Below, piece by piece: positions 1-8,915 of a DNA stretch of 64,000 bases. How positions within the stretch are numbered: position 1 is the stretch's first letter; each line of letters begins with the position of its first letter. The notes beneath the pieces were generated by a model. That model was not told where the DNA came from and ran no database searches. It saw nothing but the letters and a program-made list of their open reading frames with translations. Position numbers and translations under genes: made by a program. Origin of the DNA: Halorarum halophilum (GTDB taxonomy: Archaea > Halobacteriota > Halobacteria > Halobacteriales > Haloferacaceae); NCBI RefSeq assembly GCF_013401515.1, contig NZ_CP058529.1:992001-1056000 (forward strand), written 5' to 3'.

Positions 1-1
1 G

Positions 2-268
2 GTCCAACGCGTCGTCCGCGACCACGCGACCGCCATGGGCTGGTACGAGTCGGGCGCCGGGGCCGCAGAGAACGTCACGCCCCACTACTTCCGACACTTC
101 TTCACGACACACCTCCGGGACCGGACCGGGGAGCGCGGCGTCGTGAAGTACCTCCGCGGCGACGTCGCGAAGGACATCATCGACACCTACACGCACAACT
201 GGGGCGACAACGTCCGCGAGACGTACGAGCGACACATCTACTCGCTTCTCGACTTACCGCCGAGGTGA
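2..268 (+). CDS. Tyrosine recombinase/integrase, C-terminal fragment (5' end outside window)
   Basis: The frame is open from the first bases, so only the last ~88 residues are visible. The HxxR box is seen as HYFRH, followed by TTHLRD, then the LRGDVAKDIIDTY stretch that carries the nucleophilic Tyr in haloarchaeal integrases (the usual LGH is replaced by LRGD in this subfamily). The protein ends shortly after the RETYERHI helix. Family knowledge: site-specific recombination of integrated plasmids, viruses or islands. Nothing downstream looks like phage cargo, so this may be the edge of an island to the left. It could also be a chromosomal XerA-like enzyme, but the LRGD motif argues for the mobile-element type. 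Confidence 0.8.
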   Translation, partial: VQRVVRDHATAMGWYESGAGAAENVTPHYFRHFFTTHLRDRTGERGVVKYLRGDVAKDIIDTYTHNWGDNVRETYERHIYSLLDLPPR

Positions 269-1282
269 CTCGGAGGGTAGTCAGGTGATGTTCGTCCGCA
301 GAACCGGTCGAGACGGGGCTAACGTGATCGAGACGTCGGGAACGGGTGGCGCGACGCCTCCCTCTGCCCTATCCCGATGAACAGGATCGCCTGCTCAGAG
401 ACGATCCCGAAGGTCGACAACTGATGGCTTCCGCCGTGGATCGCCTGTCGCGGTCGACGTATACCGGTTCGGGTATTGCGGTGTCGAGCTCCGAACGTCG
501 ACTCGATCGAACAGACGGACGATGGCTGTCCGAAACGCGGGCTGACTCCCCTGGGCACCCGCGCCACATCGTCGGCTTCACCCCACGAGATCACCACTGA
601 GCCCGTCTCGACGGTACTGGAATCGGGTGCAGACTGGGGCTCACGGCGGAGTTATCGAGCGGCCCATTCCGGCGGTTGATTTTGTCTCCAACCTCGAGGG
701 CGTCGGAACGGCCGGCTCGCGCTTTCGACGTTACCGTCGACGCTGATTTCGGACTCCGCCGACCGATGAGGAGTCCCGCCGACAGGCGGACAGTCACGGT
801 TCGTCCCGCCACCTGGCTAGTTCCCGAATCCGCCGTTGAGGCGTTCGAGACAGTACTCAGTTCCGGAATGAAGGTAATCAGGGGGCGCCTTCGTCGCGAC
901 ATATAAACCTTATACGGCTATAGCAAAGTGTAGTGTATGTGTGCCCACCAGCGATGGCGCTCTCGGGACAATCGACCGCGCCTGCGTCTCGGCGAACGGG
1001 GCGCGTGCCATCGAATCCGCGAATCTGGCTTTCCCCGGTTGATCGATAACCACTACAAATGGCCGGAGGTCCGACCCGGGTGATCACGAAGCCCCGTTTC
1101 GACCGAGATTCGTCGGGCGACGCTCGCAACACGCGTTTTGGTTCGATGCGTACCAGTCGCAGGCGACGAGTAGAGGTCCGGGGAACGCGGGAGGCTTCCG
1201 AGGGAGTGGAACACCCAGAGCCGCCGGTTCGATGGGGCTGAGCGGCGGTATCTTTCATTAGCAGGGACGTGTCCACTCGACC
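269..1282. other. Long gene-poor interval beside the integrase
   Basis: About 1 kb holds only short open frames on both strands. None has a recognisable domain, a promoter at the right distance or haloarchaeal third-position bias over its length. A TATA-like stretch (ATATAAA, around 901-908) lies in the middle with no good gene after it. The likeliest reading is decayed DNA at the boundary of an integrated element. I see no tRNA remnant that would mark an attachment site. Confidence 0.5.
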
Positions 1283-2059
1283 GTGAAACGAACGACCATC
1301 GCCGAACGACTGGAGACCGGCGCCGACGTGCTCGGCGCGCGAACGGTGACGATGAGCCCGTCGATGGTCGAGGTGTACGGCCACCTCGGACTCGACTTCA
1401 CGTGGCTCGACTTCGAGCACTGCGGCGGAAGCCCGTCGGACAGCGACCTCCTCGAGCGGTACACGCGCGCCGCCGACGTCGCCGACGTAGACCTCCTCGT
1501 CCGACTCCCCCAGGGGGACCCGTCGCTCGTCCGCAAGGTGCTGGACACGGGCGTCCGTACCCTGCTCGTCCCGCAGGTCGAACGTCCGGGGGACATCCGA
1601 CCCGCGATCGAGGCCTCGAGGTTCACCTACGACGGCGCACCCGGGACGCGGGGGAGCGGCATCGGCCGGGACAACGTCTGGACCGCCGAGATTCCGGACG
1701 ACGTCGACGAGGTGGATTCGGAGATCGCCGTCGGCTGCATGATCGAGACGCGCACGGCGGTCGAGAACGTCGAGGAGATACTCTCCGTGCCGGGACTGGG
1801 CTTCGTCGTAATCGGCCCGTCGGACCTCTCCATCTCATACGGCCACCCCTTCGACCGGGACCACCCCGAGGTTCGGGACGCGATAGACACCGTCCGGGAG
1901 GCGTGCCTCGACGCCGACGTCCCGGTCGGCGGCGTGACCGACGACACCGACGACGCCCGGACGAAACTGGACGAGGGATACCGGCTCCTCCGGGTCGGCG
2001 ACGAGGTGTCCTCGGCCCGAACCGTCCTCGGCGAGCGACTCGATACGCTGACGGACTGA
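1283..2059 (+). CDS. HpcH/HpaI aldolase family protein
   Basis: This 258-residue TIM-barrel protein has the family length. The catalytic Arg lies in LLVRLPQGD, and the two metal ligands are visible as Glu in GCMIETRTAVENV and Asp in IGPSDLSISYG. The family cleaves or forms 2-oxo-3-deoxy acids (for example 4-hydroxy-2-oxoheptanedioate or 2-keto-3-deoxy-rhamnonate) to pyruvate plus an aldehyde, using a divalent metal. The start is GTG (MKRTTIAERL). It has no obvious operon partner and no neighbour reveals the substrate, so only the family is assigned. Confidence 0.88.
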   Translation: MKRTTIAERLETGADVLGARTVTMSPSMVEVYGHLGLDFTWLDFEHCGGSPSDSDLLERYTRAADVADVDLLVRLPQGDPSLVRKVLDTGVRTLLVPQVERPGDIRPAIEASRFTYDGAPGTRGSGIGRDNVWTAEIPDDVDEVDSEIAVGCMIETRTAVENVEEILSVPGLGFVVIGPSDLSISYGHPFDRDHPEVRDAIDTVREACLDADVPVGGVTDDTDDARTKLDEGYRLLRVGDEVSSARTVLGERLDTLTD

Positions 2060-2145
2060 ACGGGAACGGGACGGGGACAGGCCGGTACGGCTCGATGACC
2101 GAGAGGTGTCGCGACGTCGAGTCGGCCGGCGTGATGGACAGTCCG

Positions 2146-2886
2146 TCAGGTACCGAGCTCGACCGGTTCGACGAGCGACGGGTCGTCGTTGGCGGGCGAG
2201 TTCACCCGGGTCGACACCGGGTACGCACGGAGGTCGCGGTCGGGGTACGGGGTGAGCAACGATTCGTGATCGAGACCCCCCGACAGCCAGGCCGACTCGT
2301 CGTCCGGATCGAGCACGACCGCCATCCTGTCGTGGAGTTCCGACACGAGGTCGTTCGGCCGGGTGGTGATCACCGTGAACACCTCGATCCGCTCCGCCTC
2401 GTCGCCCTCCGGACCGCCGTTCTCGGCTCCGTCGCCCCCGCTGGTGGTTCCGGACGCCCCTCCGAACTCACCCAGCCCCGACTGGCGTTCCGACGGCTCC
2501 CACGTCTCGTACAGCCCGGCCATCGCGAAGGCGCGGTCGTCGTCGAACGCGACCCTGTACGGCTGTTTGGCACCGCCCACCTCCGTCCACTCGTAGAAGC
2601 CGTCCGCCGGAACGAGACACCGCCTCGACTCGTACGCGTCGGCGAACGTCCGCTTCTCGCGGACGGTCTCCGCCCTCGCGTTGATGAGGTCGAACGACTC
2701 GTCCGCCCACGACGGCGTGAACCCCCAGGTCATGCGCCGCATCCGGCCCTGCTCGTCGTTCGGGACGACCGGGAGGGCCTGACCGGGCGCGCAGTTGTAC
2801 CGTGGCCGGAAGTCCGCGGGCGGCGTCGCCTCGAAGCGCGCTTCGAGGTCTTCGGATGGCACGGACAGCGAGAAGCGGCCGCACAT
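2146..2886 (-). CDS. SOS response-associated peptidase (SRAP/YedK/HMCES family)
   Basis: I chose the internal ATG that gives MCGRFSLSV because Cys2 must become the N-terminal residue: it forms a thiazolidine crosslink with abasic sites in single-stranded DNA. The open frame extends 11 codons upstream, but starting there would bury Cys2. Other active-site residues are visible: Asn in PRYNCAPGQ, Glu in DGFYEW and His in LHDRMAVVL. The acidic insert near residues 140-170 (SGGDGAENGGPEGDE) is a typical halophilic surface loop. The length of 246 residues is normal. Role by family knowledge: shields abasic sites and supports their repair. It stands alone and divergent from the exonuclease gene at 3036. 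Confidence 0.93.
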   Translation of the reverse strand: MCGRFSLSVPSEDLEARFEATPPADFRPRYNCAPGQALPVVPNDEQGRMRRMTWGFTPSWADESFDLINARAETVREKRTFADAYESRRCLVPADGFYEWTEVGGAKQPYRVAFDDDRAFAMAGLYETWEPSERQSGLGEFGGASGTTSGGDGAENGGPEGDEAERIEVFTVITTRPNDLVSELHDRMAVVLDPDDESAWLSGGLDHESLLTPYPDRDLRAYPVSTRVNSPANDDPSLVEPVELGT

Positions 2887-3035
2887 GGTGATCACGGACA
2901 GTTCGGCTCCAGTTCGCATAACGGTTCCGCGCCGTCGACGTCCGAATCGCGTACCGGTTCCGAACGTTTAGAAACCAGAGGGACGGAGAGTGCATCGACA
3001 GGCGTGCATCCCGCGCGCGAGAGAGGTACCACCAG

Positions 3036-3791
3036 ATGCGAATCGAGAACAGTTTCATACCGGTGAAGGGTGTCGGCGAGGCGACCGAGCGGCGACTGTG
3101 GGAGAGCGGCGTCACGGAGTGGGGCGAGTTCTCGGGCGGGACGGTTCGCGGCGTCGGCGCCACGACGGCCGGCCGCATCGAGTCGTTCATCGACGAGGCG
3201 ACCGAGCGGCTCGACGACGGCGACGCGAGCTACTTCGACGCCGCCTTCCCGAGCGGCGAGCGGTGGCGGCTGTACGAGAACTTCCGGGAGTCGGCGTGCT
3301 TCTTCGACATCGAGACGACGGGCCTCTCCCAGCACCGCGACCGCGTGACGACGGTGTCGTTCCACACGGCGGACGAGACGACGACGCTCGTCCGAGGGCA
3401 GGACCTGACCGACGAGGCGATCCGCGAGCAACTGGACGCGGCCGACCTCCTCGTGTCGTTCAACGGCAAGCGGTTCGACGCGCCCTTCCTCGAGGCGTCC
3501 TTCGACCTGACGGTGGACACGCCGCACCTCGACCTCATGTACCCGTGTAAGCGACTGGACCTCACCGGCGGCCTCAAGCCCATCGAGCGGGAGATTGGCA
3601 TCGCCCGCGATGGCCCCGAACTGACCGGTCGCGACGCCGTCCGCCTCTGGTACGAGTACGAGGACGGCGACGAGGGGGCGCTGGAGACGCTCATCTCGTA
3701 CAACCGCGACGACACGGTGAACCTGCGGACGCTCGCCGACGAGATCGCCGACCGCCTCCACCGCGACACGTTCCCCGACGCCGACGAGTAG
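3036..3791 (+). CDS. RNase H-like 3'-5' exonuclease with N-terminal helix-hairpin-helix (YprB-type)
   Basis: Residues 1-55 look like a helix-hairpin-helix region (PVKGVGEATERRL, VRGVGATTAGRI), which implies DNA binding. From about residue 85 a DEDD-type exonuclease core follows: FFDIETTGLS (Exo I, Asp and Glu), LVSFNGKRFDAPFL (Exo II, Asp) and YNRDDTVNL (Exo III, final Asp). The family is ribonuclease H-like, similar to bacterial YprB. The pairing of HhH and DEDD domains suggests action on DNA ends or structures, but the substrate is unknown. The gene at 3817 follows after 25 nt in the same direction and may be co-transcribed. Confidence 0.85.
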   Translation: MRIENSFIPVKGVGEATERRLWESGVTEWGEFSGGTVRGVGATTAGRIESFIDEATERLDDGDASYFDAAFPSGERWRLYENFRESACFFDIETTGLSQHRDRVTTVSFHTADETTTLVRGQDLTDEAIREQLDAADLLVSFNGKRFDAPFLEASFDLTVDTPHLDLMYPCKRLDLTGGLKPIEREIGIARDGPELTGRDAVRLWYEYEDGDEGALETLISYNRDDTVNLRTLADEIADRLHRDTFPDADE

Positions 3792-3816
3792 CCCCCGTCA
3801 CGCTTTTGCACCCGGC

Positions 3817-4086
3817 GTGAGCGAAGCGGGTGTGACCGACGAGGACGCCGACGAACGAGACGGGAGTGACAGTGGCGACGAGGATACGGAGAACGGGCAC
3901 CCGGACGCGGGAGCCGACACCGTCCCCGAGGTGGAGCTGTCGCTGTACCAGGTGTCGGTTCGCGTCAGGGGACGCGGCGACGACGGCCTGTCGACCGTCG
4001 AGGAGACCGCGATCAGACTCGTCGATCACCTCGTCGAGCGCGCGGAGACGCTCGAGGAGGAACCCGACAAGCGCGGCCTCGGCTAG
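3817..4086 (+). CDS. Small acidic haloarchaeal protein of unknown function
   Basis: An 89-residue protein with GTG start. About 30 very acidic residues (SDSGDEDTENG) lead into a conserved-looking stretch VELSLYQVSVRVRGRGDDGL and a helix IRLVDHLVERAETL. No catalytic motif or membrane segment is visible. A second GTG at 3832 (giving TDEDADE) is an equally possible start. It lies 25 nt after the exonuclease gene, so the two may share a transcript. Confidence 0.6.
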   Translation: MSEAGVTDEDADERDGSDSGDEDTENGHPDAGADTVPEVELSLYQVSVRVRGRGDDGLSTVEETAIRLVDHLVERAETLEEEPDKRGLG

Positions 4087-4142
4087 GCACCGGCGTCGTC
4101 GCTCCTGGGCAGAAGACCCGGGGGGAACCCCGGCAGGCTCGG

Positions 4143-4337
4143 TTACAGGATATCGCCGACCCGGCGCGGCTCACCAGACAACGACGGGTCCTCCTCGACG
4201 ATCTTGAGGACCTCGTGGTCGGTCACGTCAACGTACGACTTCCCGATGGCCTCCTCGACGAGCGACTTCTCCAGCCGGAACTCGGTCCCCTCGTAGACGA
4301 CGTCGACGCCGGTCTCGTCGAACGACAGCACGGTCAT
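4143..4337 (-). CDS. DUF5800-like small haloarchaeal protein
   Basis: A 64-residue protein starting at the ATG of MTVLSFDETGVDVVYEG. The open frame runs far upstream, but that extension is arginine-rich shadow sequence, so the short start is chosen. The body is strongly charged (EFRLEKSLVEEAIGKSY, DHEVLKIVEEDPSLSG). I recognise it as a widely conserved haloarchaeal family without known function, probably DUF5800; that name is from memory. There is no transmembrane segment or metal motif. Confidence 0.78.
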   Translation of the reverse strand: MTVLSFDETGVDVVYEGTEFRLEKSLVEEAIGKSYVDVTDHEVLKIVEEDPSLSGEPRRVGDIL

Positions 4338-4445
4338 GGGCCGTCGTACGTGGTCGCCGCCTAAAAGCCCGAACACTCGTCCGACCGAACCCGTCAGCGT
4401 CGTTTCACCTACAGTTATACGGGTGGAACCCACCCACTCGCGGGT

Positions 4446-4811
4446 ATGAAGGGCGACGCGAACGGCGGCCGCTCGGTACGCTGGCGAGCGGTGACGACGC
4501 TCGCGGAGTCCTCCCGTCACGACTGCCGGTCGTTCGACCCCGAGGAGGCGTCGCCGGCCGACGCCGTCGCGAACGGCGTCGACCCGCTCCTCGGGGAGTA
4601 CGTCCGCTGCTGTCGCGACGGGATCCGCCTGTCGGCCGTCGAACGCTCCCTGCTGGAGGGCGCTCTCAACGACTGGCTCCGGGCGTACGCGACCGCCAGG
4701 GGCCTCCCGGGCTTCGAGGGAACCGCCTTCTCCGTCCACGAACTCGCCATCGAGTACGCCCGCGCGGGCGACACCGCCGAGGCGGTCGAGCGACTGTTCA
4801 GGGGACGCTAG
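4446..4811 (+). CDS. Haloarchaeal hypothetical protein
   Basis: A 121-residue, mainly helical protein with no recognised domain. Visible features are the CRSFDPEEA start of a helical body, ECVRCC-like cysteines (GEYVRCCRDGIRL, near residues 51-59) and a C-terminal helix FSVHELAIEYARAGDTAEAVERLF that resembles a single TPR-like helix pair. Codon use matches the neighbours. It converges on the small membrane-protein gene at 4821 with only 9 nt between stops. Function unknown. Confidence 0.65.
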   Translation: MKGDANGGRSVRWRAVTTLAESSRHDCRSFDPEEASPADAVANGVDPLLGEYVRCCRDGIRLSAVERSLLEGALNDWLRAYATARGLPGFEGTAFSVHELAIEYARAGDTAEAVERLFRGR

Positions 4812-4820
4812 GAGAACTGC

Positions 4821-5129
4821 TCACCCGAGCCAGCGCACCAGACCGGTTCCGAGCAGCGCGATTCCGCCGGCGGCGACGACGAGCGCCGTCCTGCCGGAGA
4901 CGACGCCGTCGTTACGCAGTCCCGCGGCGGTCACGGTCGCCAGCGCGCCAGCGATCACCGGACCGTACACGAGCCACGTCCCCGGTTCCGAGGCGGCGCC
5001 CTCGTGGCCCGGGTGGGCGAGCGCCCGACCAGCCGAGACGACGAGACCGAGGGACAGGGTCGTCGCGAGCGCGGTGAGGGACCGCGCAGTCGACCGGAGG
5101 GGCGAACCGTCGCCGCCGTTCGAGGACAT
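4821..5129 (-). CDS. Small membrane protein with a periplasm-facing HPGHE motif
   Basis: A 102-residue protein. Residues ~18-38 form a signal-anchor-like hydrophobic segment (ALATTLSLGLVVSAGRALA), followed by AHPGHEGAASEPG, then two more transmembrane stretches near residues 52-70 and 78-100. The HPGHE motif just after a signal-like segment is reminiscent of metal-binding membrane proteins, but that is only inference. It is divergent from ychF, and the 113 nt between them must hold both promoters. Confidence 0.65.
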   Translation of the reverse strand: MSSNGGDGSPLRSTARSLTALATTLSLGLVVSAGRALAHPGHEGAASEPGTWLVYGPVIAGALATVTAAGLRNDGVVSGRTALVVAAGGIALLGTGLVRWLG

Positions 5130-5242
5130 ATCCGGCCTTCGGCTGCGACGCTCGTGGGGGTTGCGGTTCGGACGGCGACGGATCGGCCGCCGGGCGTCGT
5201 CGGACCGAAAGGGGCTTTTCGCGTGGCGGGCCTACTCCGGGT

Positions 5243-6424
5243 ATGCTTTCGGTCGCGCTCGCGGGCAAGCCGAACGCCGGCAAGTCCACCTTCTACAAGG
5301 CCGCCACGATGGCCGACGTGGACGTGGGCAACTACCCGTTCACCACCATCGACCCGAACCGGGGCGTGACCCACGTCCGGACCGAGTGCCCCTGCCTCGA
5401 CCGCGAGGAACGCTGCGGCAACGAGAACTGCAGCGACGGCAAGCGGTACGTGCCGGTCGAACTGCTCGACGTCGCGGGACTGGTCCCCGGCGCCCACGAG
5501 GGGCGTGGGCTAGGCAACCAGTTCCTCGACGCGCTCACCGACGCCGACGTCATACTCCAGGTGGTCGACGCCGCCGGGGCGACGAACGCCGAGGGCGAAC
5601 CGGTCGAGGTCGGCGAGTACGACCCCGTCGACGAGGTCGACTTCGTCGAGGAGGAGATGGACCAGTGGCTCGCGGGCATCGTCGAGCGCAACTGGGAGTC
5701 CGTCGAGCGGAAGTCCCGGTCGCCCGACTTCGACATCGACGAGGCGCTGACGGACCTGCTGACCGGCTTCGGCGCGACGGAACGCGACGTGACCGAGGTC
5801 CTGCGCGACATCGACTACCCGGAGGACCCCATCCAGTGGACCGACGAGCACCGCGACCGCCTCGCCCGCGACCTGCGCGCCCGCACGAAGCCAATCGTGC
5901 TCGTCGCGAACAAGGCGGACATCGCCCCCGAGGGGAACGTCGAACGCCTCCGCGAGACCGACAAGCCCGTCATCCCGGCCACCGCCGACGGCGAACTCGC
6001 GCTGCGGAAGGCGGCCGAGGCGGGCGTCGTCGACTACGACCCCGGCGACGCGGACTTTGAGGTGGTGGGCGAGGTGAGCGACGCCCAGGCGGAGGGGCTC
6101 GAACGCATCCGCGAGGTGATGGCCGAGTTCGGCGGCACCGGCGTCCAGACCGCCCTGGACAGGGCGGTGTACAACCTGCTCGATCGGATCACGGCGTTCC
6201 CCGTCCAGAACGAGACGCGCTGGACCGACGCCCGCGGGAACGTCCTCCCGGACGCGTTCCTCCTCCCGCGCGGGAGCGGCCCTCGCGACCTCGCGTACGC
6301 GGTCCACACCGACATCGGGGAGGGCTACCTCCACGCGGTGAACGCCCGGACGGACCGGCGCATCGGCGAGGACTACGAGCTCGAGGAGGGCGACGTAATC
6401 AAGGTGGTAAGCACCGCGAGCTGA
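5243..6424 (+). CDS. ychF: YchF/OLA1-family GTPase with C-terminal TGS domain
   Basis: 393 residues, normal for the archaeal branch. The G1 P-loop GKPNAGKST is at residues 8-16, G3 is DVAGLVPGAHEG, and the YchF-specific helical insert follows. The TGS domain occupies about the last 70 residues (GYLHAVNARTDRRIGEDYELEEGDVIKVV). A cysteine cluster (CPCLDREERCGNENC, near residues 51-65) is present, as often in archaeal members. The G4 motif reads NKAD, the GTP-type version, whereas classical YchF/OLA1 has an altered G4 and prefers ATP. Role by family: ribosome-associated P-loop NTPase in translation and stress. Confidence 0.92.
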   Translation: MLSVALAGKPNAGKSTFYKAATMADVDVGNYPFTTIDPNRGVTHVRTECPCLDREERCGNENCSDGKRYVPVELLDVAGLVPGAHEGRGLGNQFLDALTDADVILQVVDAAGATNAEGEPVEVGEYDPVDEVDFVEEEMDQWLAGIVERNWESVERKSRSPDFDIDEALTDLLTGFGATERDVTEVLRDIDYPEDPIQWTDEHRDRLARDLRARTKPIVLVANKADIAPEGNVERLRETDKPVIPATADGELALRKAAEAGVVDYDPGDADFEVVGEVSDAQAEGLERIREVMAEFGGTGVQTALDRAVYNLLDRITAFPVQNETRWTDARGNVLPDAFLLPRGSGPRDLAYAVHTDIGEGYLHAVNARTDRRIGEDYELEEGDVIKVVSTAS

Positions 6425-6496
6425 GGGAACGCGGATCGTGACCGGGGCCACCGGGGCGGCCACCACTCCTTTTCGGTCGGCGGACGACGTTCCGGT

Positions 6497-7240
6497 ATGG
6501 TCGAGGTCGTAACCGAGGGTGACGCCTCCCTCACCGACCCGGTGCTCGTCGAAGGACTCCCAGGCGTCGGGCTGGCCGGCAAGATCGCCGCGGACCACGT
6601 CCGCGACCAGCTCGACGCGCGGTACTACGGCGAACTGACCGGCGAGGACCTCCCCTCGGCCGCCGTCTTCGCCGAGAACGACCGAACGCTCCACTCGGCG
6701 ATCAGGCTGTTCGTCGACGAGGAGAACGACCTGCTCGTGCTCTCGGGCGACGTCCCGCTGGAGGCCATCGACGCCGACGGCCTCGCGACGGCCCTCTCGG
6801 ACTGGATGGACGAGGTCGGCGCGACCCCGCTGTACCTGAGCGGCCTTCCGGCCCAGCGGGAGCCCGACGACGTGCCGGAACTCTACGGCGTCGCCACCGG
6901 CGACGCGGGCTCCCTGCTCGACGAGGTGGACGTCTCCCCGCCCGTCGCGGACGGCCTCGTCCAGGGGCCGGCCGGCGCGCTGTTGAGCGTCGCCAAGGAC
7001 CGCGACCGGGACGCCTGCGGCCTGATCGTCGAGACGACGCCGAAGTTCCCGGACCCCGAGGGCGCACACGTGCTCGTTCGCGACGGGATCGCGCCGCTCG
7101 CCGGCGTCGAGATCGACACCGACCCGCTGGTCGAGAGCGCCGAGGAGATCATGGAGGGGCGCAAGCAACTCGCCGAGCGCATCCAGCAGTCGAGCGACGG
7201 GGACCAGTCCCGGGCGTCGACGACCGGGATGTTCCAGTAG
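6497..7240 (+). CDS. PAC2-family protein (proteasome assembly chaperone-like), copy 1
   Basis: 247 residues. The family signature VLVEGLPGVGLAGKIAADHV occupies residues ~15-35; later conserved blocks are LSGLPAQREPDDVPELYGVATGD and GPAGALL. A C-terminal helix (SAEEIMEGRKQLAERIQQ) leads to a disordered tail ending in GMFQ. Archaeal relatives (PbaA/PbaB type) interact with the 20S proteasome, and the Hb-aromatic-X tail fits docking between alpha subunits. A second copy lies at 14688. It follows ychF by 72 nt in the same direction and ends 17 nt before the convergent aminotransferase gene. Confidence 0.88.
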   Translation: MVEVVTEGDASLTDPVLVEGLPGVGLAGKIAADHVRDQLDARYYGELTGEDLPSAAVFAENDRTLHSAIRLFVDEENDLLVLSGDVPLEAIDADGLATALSDWMDEVGATPLYLSGLPAQREPDDVPELYGVATGDAGSLLDEVDVSPPVADGLVQGPAGALLSVAKDRDRDACGLIVETTPKFPDPEGAHVLVRDGIAPLAGVEIDTDPLVESAEEIMEGRKQLAERIQQSSDGDQSRASTTGMFQ

Positions 7241-7257
7241 TTCGGGGGCGCGGGCGC

Positions 7258-8376
7258 CTACCTGACAGCGGCCGCCGCGTCCTGCATGATATCCAGCGCC
7301 TCGCGGAGGTCCTCCTCCGCCGTCGCGTAGGAGATACGGGCGTAGCCTGCGCCGTGAGCGCCGAACGCCTCGCCCGGTACGATCACGACGCCACGCTCGA
7401 TGCATTCGTCCACGAACCCCTCGGGGACCTCCGGCATCGCGTAGAAGGCGCCATGCGGCGTCGGGCACTCCAGGCCCGCCTCGGCGAGGCCGTCGAGGAC
7501 GACGTCGCGGCGGCGCTCGAACGACTCGCGCATCTCGTCGACGACGTCCTGCGGCCCCGAGAGCGCGGCCTCAGCCGCGAACTGGGCCGGCGCGGACGCG
7601 CAGGCCTGTGCGTACTGGTGGACGCGGAGCATGCGCTCGATCCGCTCGTTCGTCCCGGTGACCCAGCCGAGCCGCCAGCCCGTCATCGAGTACGCCTTCG
7701 AGCAGGCGTTGACGACGACGACGTTCTCGCGCTCGTACTCGATGGGGGAGTAGTGCTCGCCCTCGAAGACGAAGTGCTCGTACACCTCGTCGGAGATGCA
7801 GAGCACGTCGTGCTCGTCGGCGATGCGGGCGAACTCACGCACGTCGTCCTCGCTGGCGACCGTCCCCGTCGGGTTCGCGGGGGAGTTGACGACGAACGCG
7901 GCGGTGTCGTCGGTGAGGTGCTCCTCGACGGTCGCGGGGTCGATGGTGAGGTCCTCGCGGAGCGGAATCGGCACGGGCTCTCCCCCCGCGAGTTTCGTCA
8001 GCGCGTCGTAGGAGACGAACCCGGGGTCGGGGATGATCACCTCGTCGCCGGGCTGGACGTGCGCCTCCAGCGCGAGGTGGAGCGCCTCGGAGCCGCCGGA
8101 GGTGGCGACGACGTCGGTGGGGTCGACCGTCACGCCCTGGTCGCGGTCGTGTTTCGCGGCGATGGCCTCGCGGAGTTCGAGCGTCCCCTTGTTCGACGTG
8201 TAGCCGTCGGTCCGACCGTCGCGGATGGCCTCGATCGCGGCCTCCTTCGCGTGGGCCGGGGTCGGGAAGTCGGGCTGGCCGAGGCCGAGGTTGATCGCGT
8301 CCTCGCCGGCCGCCTCGAACACCTCGCGGATGCCGCTGATGGAGATGGCCTCCACCCTGTCGGAGAACTGCGTCAT
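7258..8376 (-). CDS. PLP-dependent aminotransferase, class I/II (AspC-like)
   Basis: 372 residues starting at MTQFSDRVEAISISGIREV; the frame stays open upstream, but conserved sequence begins here. The N-terminal substrate loop GLGQPDFPTP, the SPANPTG motif, the ISDEVYEHF Asp/Tyr pair for PLP, and the Schiff-base lysine in NACSKAYSMTGWRLGW (Lys227) are all visible. The fold-type I aspartate/aromatic aminotransferase family is certain; the substrate is not. It is a monocistronic-looking gene convergent with the PAC2 gene. Confidence 0.9.
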   Translation of the reverse strand: MTQFSDRVEAISISGIREVFEAAGEDAINLGLGQPDFPTPAHAKEAAIEAIRDGRTDGYTSNKGTLELREAIAAKHDRDQGVTVDPTDVVATSGGSEALHLALEAHVQPGDEVIIPDPGFVSYDALTKLAGGEPVPIPLREDLTIDPATVEEHLTDDTAAFVVNSPANPTGTVASEDDVREFARIADEHDVLCISDEVYEHFVFEGEHYSPIEYERENVVVVNACSKAYSMTGWRLGWVTGTNERIERMLRVHQYAQACASAPAQFAAEAALSGPQDVVDEMRESFERRRDVVLDGLAEAGLECPTPHGAFYAMPEVPEGFVDECIERGVVIVPGEAFGAHGAGYARISYATAEEDLREALDIMQDAAAAVR

Positions 8377-8567
8377 ACCGACGTGAGCGGACCGGACCGG
8401 GATAGGTGTTGCCACACGGGCTCGGGCGGGTCCTCAATCGCGTCCGGACCTAACCCGTTAGGCCGGGTCGCTATTCGGTTCGAACTGCTTCCCCCGCCCG
8501 GGGAACGACGACCATGCTGGGGACGCCGACGTCGACGGTACAACGCGTTCCCACCCCACCCGAAACC

Positions 8568-8915
8568 ATGACCAGAACCAAGACCCTGCTGGGCACCGGC
8601 GTCAGCCAGCTCGACCGGCTCTTCACGTGCCTGAGCCACCCGAACCGCCGTCGGATCCTCACGACGCTCGCGGAGTCCGGTCCGCGCGGCGAGGACGGGC
8701 AGGCGTCGATCTCCCTGGACCCGAACGACGGGGGCCTGGAGGTGCCCGACGGCGACCTCGCACCGCTCGAACGCGCCGGCTTTGTCTCGTGGGACCGGCG
8801 CTCTGGCACCGTCACGCGGGGGCCGAACTTCGAGACGGTGCGGCCGTTCATCTCCCTCGTGCGCGAACACCGGGAGGAGCTTCCGGAGGACTGGCCGGAG
8901 CCCGTCGTCCGGTGA
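8568..8915 (+). CDS. Winged-helix DNA-binding protein (haloarchaeal ArsR-like)
   Basis: 115 residues from MTRTKTLLGTG. An upstream ATG at 8514 would add 18 unlikely residues. The winged-helix core begins LDRLFTCLSHPNRRRILTTLAE, the haloarchaeal pattern for small HTH regulators. It continues with a charged wing (LEVPDGDLAPLERAGFVSWD) and a C-terminal dimerisation-like helix (FISLVREHREELPEDWP). It has no sensor domain and no neighbour in the same operon, so the target is unknown. Confidence 0.78.
   Translation: MTRTKTLLGTGVSQLDRLFTCLSHPNRRRILTTLAESGPRGEDGQASISLDPNDGGLEVPDGDLAPLERAGFVSWDRRSGTVTRGPNFETVRPFISLVREHREELPEDWPEPVVR

Noticed and set aside
878-1420. Minus-strand open frame in the gene-poor interval after the integrase
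   Set aside because: No domain, mixed codon bias, and it runs into the start of the aldolase gene.
1402-3066. Plus-strand open frame over the aldolase and SRAP genes
   Set aside because: Arg-rich shadow of the aldolase frame and antisense to SRAP, without any domain.
7354-8571. Plus-strand open frame across the aminotransferase gene
   Set aside because: Antisense shadow; the minus-strand protein has all PLP motifs.
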